Of a DNA stretch of 7,928 nt, positions 6,923 to 7,928 are shown piece by piece. Below the pieces are notes generated by a model. The model ran no database searches. It was not told where the DNA came from and was given only the letters and a program-made list of their open reading frames with translations. How positions within the stretch are numbered: the first letter of the stretch is position 1; every line of letters begins with the position of its first letter. Origin of the DNA: Chloroflexota bacterium (lineage in GTDB: Bacteria > Chloroflexota > Dehalococcoidia > UBA2247 > RBG-13-53-26); contig QMOF01000098.1 of assembly GCA_003650185.1 (NCBI GenBank), positions 1 through 7,928 of the forward strand, given 5' to 3'. A program made the translations under genes and the position numbers.

Positions 6923-7252
6923 TTACCTCTTCAGTCTTGATCGCTGGCCCAGTCTTTCCATTGCTTCCCTGAGCTGCGCATAGTCAGCAGAGGAAGCACT
7001 GCTCCGTGCAACAAACACCACATCCCAACCCGGCTGCCAAGTCATTGACTGAACACACTCACGAAGGCGCCTCTTTGTCCGGTTGCGCACCACTGCTTTG
7101 CCTACTCGCTTGCTCACCGAGAAACCAAATCTGGTTGACTCCGATCTGTTGGGATAAGCCTTCATGACCAGCGGGCCACTCGCCCAGGACTTCCCCCGAT
7201 GGTAGACCGCAGCGAAGCGGTTCTTCTCGGTGAGTCGCTGCTCTCTCTTCAT
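6923..7252 (-). CDS. rnpA: Ribonuclease P protein component
   Basis: The protein subunit of RNase P, which binds the catalytic RNA and helps cleave the 5' leader of precursor tRNAs. The 109-residue product opens with the typical LTEKNRFAAVYHRG (7-20). It has FGFSVSKRVGKAV (42-54) and the RNA-binding RNR motif (56-58) in VVRNRTKRRLRE, then the GWDVVFVARSSA strand. Length is usual for the family. The ATG at 7252 has no clear Shine-Dalgarno sequence. It follows rpmH by 27 nt and may depend on ribosomes arriving from that gene. The basic C-terminus (RSRLKR) ends 2 nt before the yidD start. Confidence 0.95.
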   Translation of the reverse strand: MKREQRLTEKNRFAAVYHRGKSWASGPLVMKAYPNRSESTRFGFSVSKRVGKAVVRNRTKRRLRECVQSMTWQPGWDVVFVARSSASSADYAQLREAMERLGQRSRLKR

Positions 7253-7279
7253 TACTAGTGTGGACAGAAGGAGCGGCGT

Positions 7280-7417
7280 CTACACTGTTAAGCTGTAGCG
7301 ACCTTTGAGCCGCCTGTTCTTCAGGACCCTCCGCCCACCTCGGGTCCTCATTCGTGCTCGATAGCCGTGTACCCTTTCGCGGTGCAGTTTCTTGGGCTGA
7401 TATGTTCGCTTTGTCAC
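7280..7417 (-). CDS. rpmH: Ribosomal protein L34 (bL34)
   Basis: A component of the large ribosomal subunit. The 45-residue product matches L34 throughout: TKRTYQPKKLHRERVHGYRARM at the start (positions 2-23) and TRGGRRVLKNRRLKGR (25-40), then SLTV at the end. The start is GTG 7417 with GAGAGAGG (7423-7430) 5 nt upstream. The frame continues upstream to an ATG at 7714, but that extension has no family resemblance, and the rpmH promoter lies inside it. First gene of the rpmH-rnpA-yidD-lipoprotein-yidC-jag operon. Confidence 0.97.
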   Translation of the reverse strand: MTKRTYQPKKLHRERVHGYRARMRTRGGRRVLKNRRLKGRYSLTV

Positions 7418-7444
7418 TCTAGCCTCTCTCTGACAGCAACAGCA

Positions 7445-7473
7445 ATGATACTGTGTTTGCCTGTTCAAGTCAA
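7445..7473 (-). promoter_or_regulatory. Sigma-70 promoter of the rpmH operon
   Basis: On the minus strand, TTGACT (7468-7473), a 17-nt spacer and TATCAT (7445-7450) make a strong match to the housekeeping consensus. Initiation would fall near 7438, giving a leader of about 20 nt that contains the GTG start's ribosome site. This is what a ribosomal-protein operon should have. Confidence 0.75.
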
Positions 7474-7595
7474 GGCACAAGAAGGTGAAATCGTGCGCCT
7501 GCCGGGCTTCGTTCCGACACGAAATAAGCGTTTGTGTCACTGCCCATACCCGTAGCGTCCAGGTCAAATCAGGGGCACACCCCGGTGCCTGCGAC

Positions 7596-7625
7596 TTGAG
7601 GTCAGGAAAGGAGCGCGTGTATAAT
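7596..7625 (+). promoter_or_regulatory. Candidate rightward promoter
   Basis: TTGAGG (7596-7601), an 18-nt spacer and a perfect TATAAT (7620-7625) face away from rpmH. No gene follows within the window, so it could serve a gene beyond the right edge, such as one transcribed divergently from rpmH, or be chance. Confidence 0.3.
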
Positions 7626-7762
7626 TCGGTTCTGGCATGTCGGAATAGGTCCCGGACTACTCCACCAAGCATCTGTCCCAGATTTATCGGTACGTGATAC
7701 AGAACATTAGTCAATAACTTCCGTCGTCAAGCTGGCCATTAGGAGAGGGCGTAGTCAGATTT

Positions 7763-7840
7763 CATGTCATTCCCGCGCAGGCGGGAATCCAGCGGGGTGA
7801 GGTGGTAACTGGGTTCCCGATCGGGGTCGGGAACGACATG
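7763..7840. repeat. Nested inverted repeat with dRS3-like ATTCCC-N8-GGGAAT core
   Basis: Two hairpins stand side by side. The left one has ATTCCCGC (7769-7776), a 4-nt loop and GCGGGAAT (7781-7788). The right one has GTTCCCGA (7813-7820), a 6-nt loop and TCGGGAAC (7827-7834). The two halves are also inverted copies of each other: CATGTCATTCCCG (7763-7775) pairs with CGGGAACGACATG (7828-7840) at 12 of 13 positions, and CGGGAATCCAG (7782-7792) pairs with CTGGGTTCCCG (7809-7819) at 10 of 11. The left half fits the ATTCCC-N8-GGGAAT pattern of the Neisseria dRS3 repeat, and similar repeats are scattered through many unrelated genomes. It is probably a small dispersed, non-coding repeat. Confidence 0.8.
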
Positions 7841-7872
7841 CATGACAGAATGAACGAGTACTACGTGTATAT

Positions 7873-7915
7873 ATCGGAGTCAGGAACAACATGTATACAT
7901 GTATGAGAGGATGAA
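7873..7915 (+). repeat. Decayed direct copy of the right half of the preceding repeat
   Basis: Positions 7873-7893 repeat 7820-7840 at 18 of 21 bases, and all three differences are G to A. The following TATGAGAGGATGAA (7902-7915) resembles 7841-7854 at 11 of 14, after an 8-nt insertion (7894-7901). The insertion helps create the perfect 14-bp palindrome ACATGTATACATGT (7889-7902). Confidence 0.55.
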
Positions 7916-7928
7916 TATAAGAGAATGA

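Larger units (their letters stand above)
7431..7928. other. Gene-free region upstream of rpmH
   Basis: About 500 bases with no credible coding sequence. It contains the rpmH promoter, a possible rightward promoter (7596-7625), and from 7763 onward repeat DNA. In many bacteria the stretch beyond rpmH leads to oriC and dnaA, but no convincing 9-mer DnaA box cluster is present. The nearest match, TTATCGGTA near 7684, agrees at only six of nine positions. Confidence 0.6.

Noticed and set aside
7485..7697. 70-residue plus-strand open frame in the rpmH upstream region
   Set aside because: No ribosome site, no recognisable domain, cysteine/arginine-rich composition.
7418..7714. N-terminal extension of rpmH to an ATG at 7714 (144-residue product)
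   Set aside because: The extension has no L34 similarity, contains the operon promoter and a low-complexity CCCC run, and the GTG at 7417 has an excellent ribosome site and gives the normal L34 length.

Overview
The window looks like a chromosomal segment of a monoderm bacterium, most likely a Chloroflexota of the Dehalococcoidia type. This rests on the compact rpmH-rnpA-yidD-(lipoprotein)-yidC-jag order, an L34 starting (V/M)TKRTYQPKK, a moderately high G+C content, a Gram-positive-style YidC without the large periplasmic domain, and a WxL-like surface gene pair. The phylum call is an inference from gene content, not from a database search.

Left part, plus strand (1-2872): an unidentified gene fragment ends at 78 in an ATGA overlap with a dolichyl-phosphate-mannose-synthase-like GT2 glycosyltransferase (75-1004). 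After a 266-base gap come a secreted WxL-like beta-sandwich protein (1271-1801) and a membrane-anchored protein resembling DUF916/DUF3324, the WxL-interacting proteins (about 1916-2872). Together these suggest a cell-surface module: one enzyme transferring sugar on the cytoplasmic side and two exported proteins that may form a complex.

Middle, plus strand (2873-3918): trxB, thioredoxin reductase with a CATC redox centre, has its own good sigma-70 promoter (TTGCGT-17-TATATT) whose -10 box sits inside a perfect 6-bp-arm palindrome, a possible operator. trxB converges on jag with only 29 bases between the stop codons and no visible terminator.

Right part, minus strand (3948-7473): a tightly packed operon read right to left. 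From a strong promoter at 7445-7473 come rpmH (L34), rnpA (RNase P protein), yidD (membrane-insertion factor), a BamB-like PQQ beta-propeller lipoprotein, yidC (insertase) and jag/khpB (KH-R3H RNA-binding protein). Spacings are short (2 nt at two junctions). yidC runs 113 nt into jag in another frame, so the basic Ser/Gly/Arg-rich tail of YidC is overprinted on the start of Jag. The extra propeller lipoprotein in the YidD-YidC-Jag block is the most interesting functional clue: it may assist YidC at the outer face of the membrane.

Right end (7431-7928): about 500 bases without a credible gene. It holds the rpmH promoter, a candidate divergent promoter, and a repeat region: a 78-bp nested inverted repeat of the widespread ATTCCC-N8-GGGAAT type, followed by a decayed partial copy. 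In many bacteria this side of rpmH faces oriC/dnaA, but no convincing DnaA boxes are seen here.
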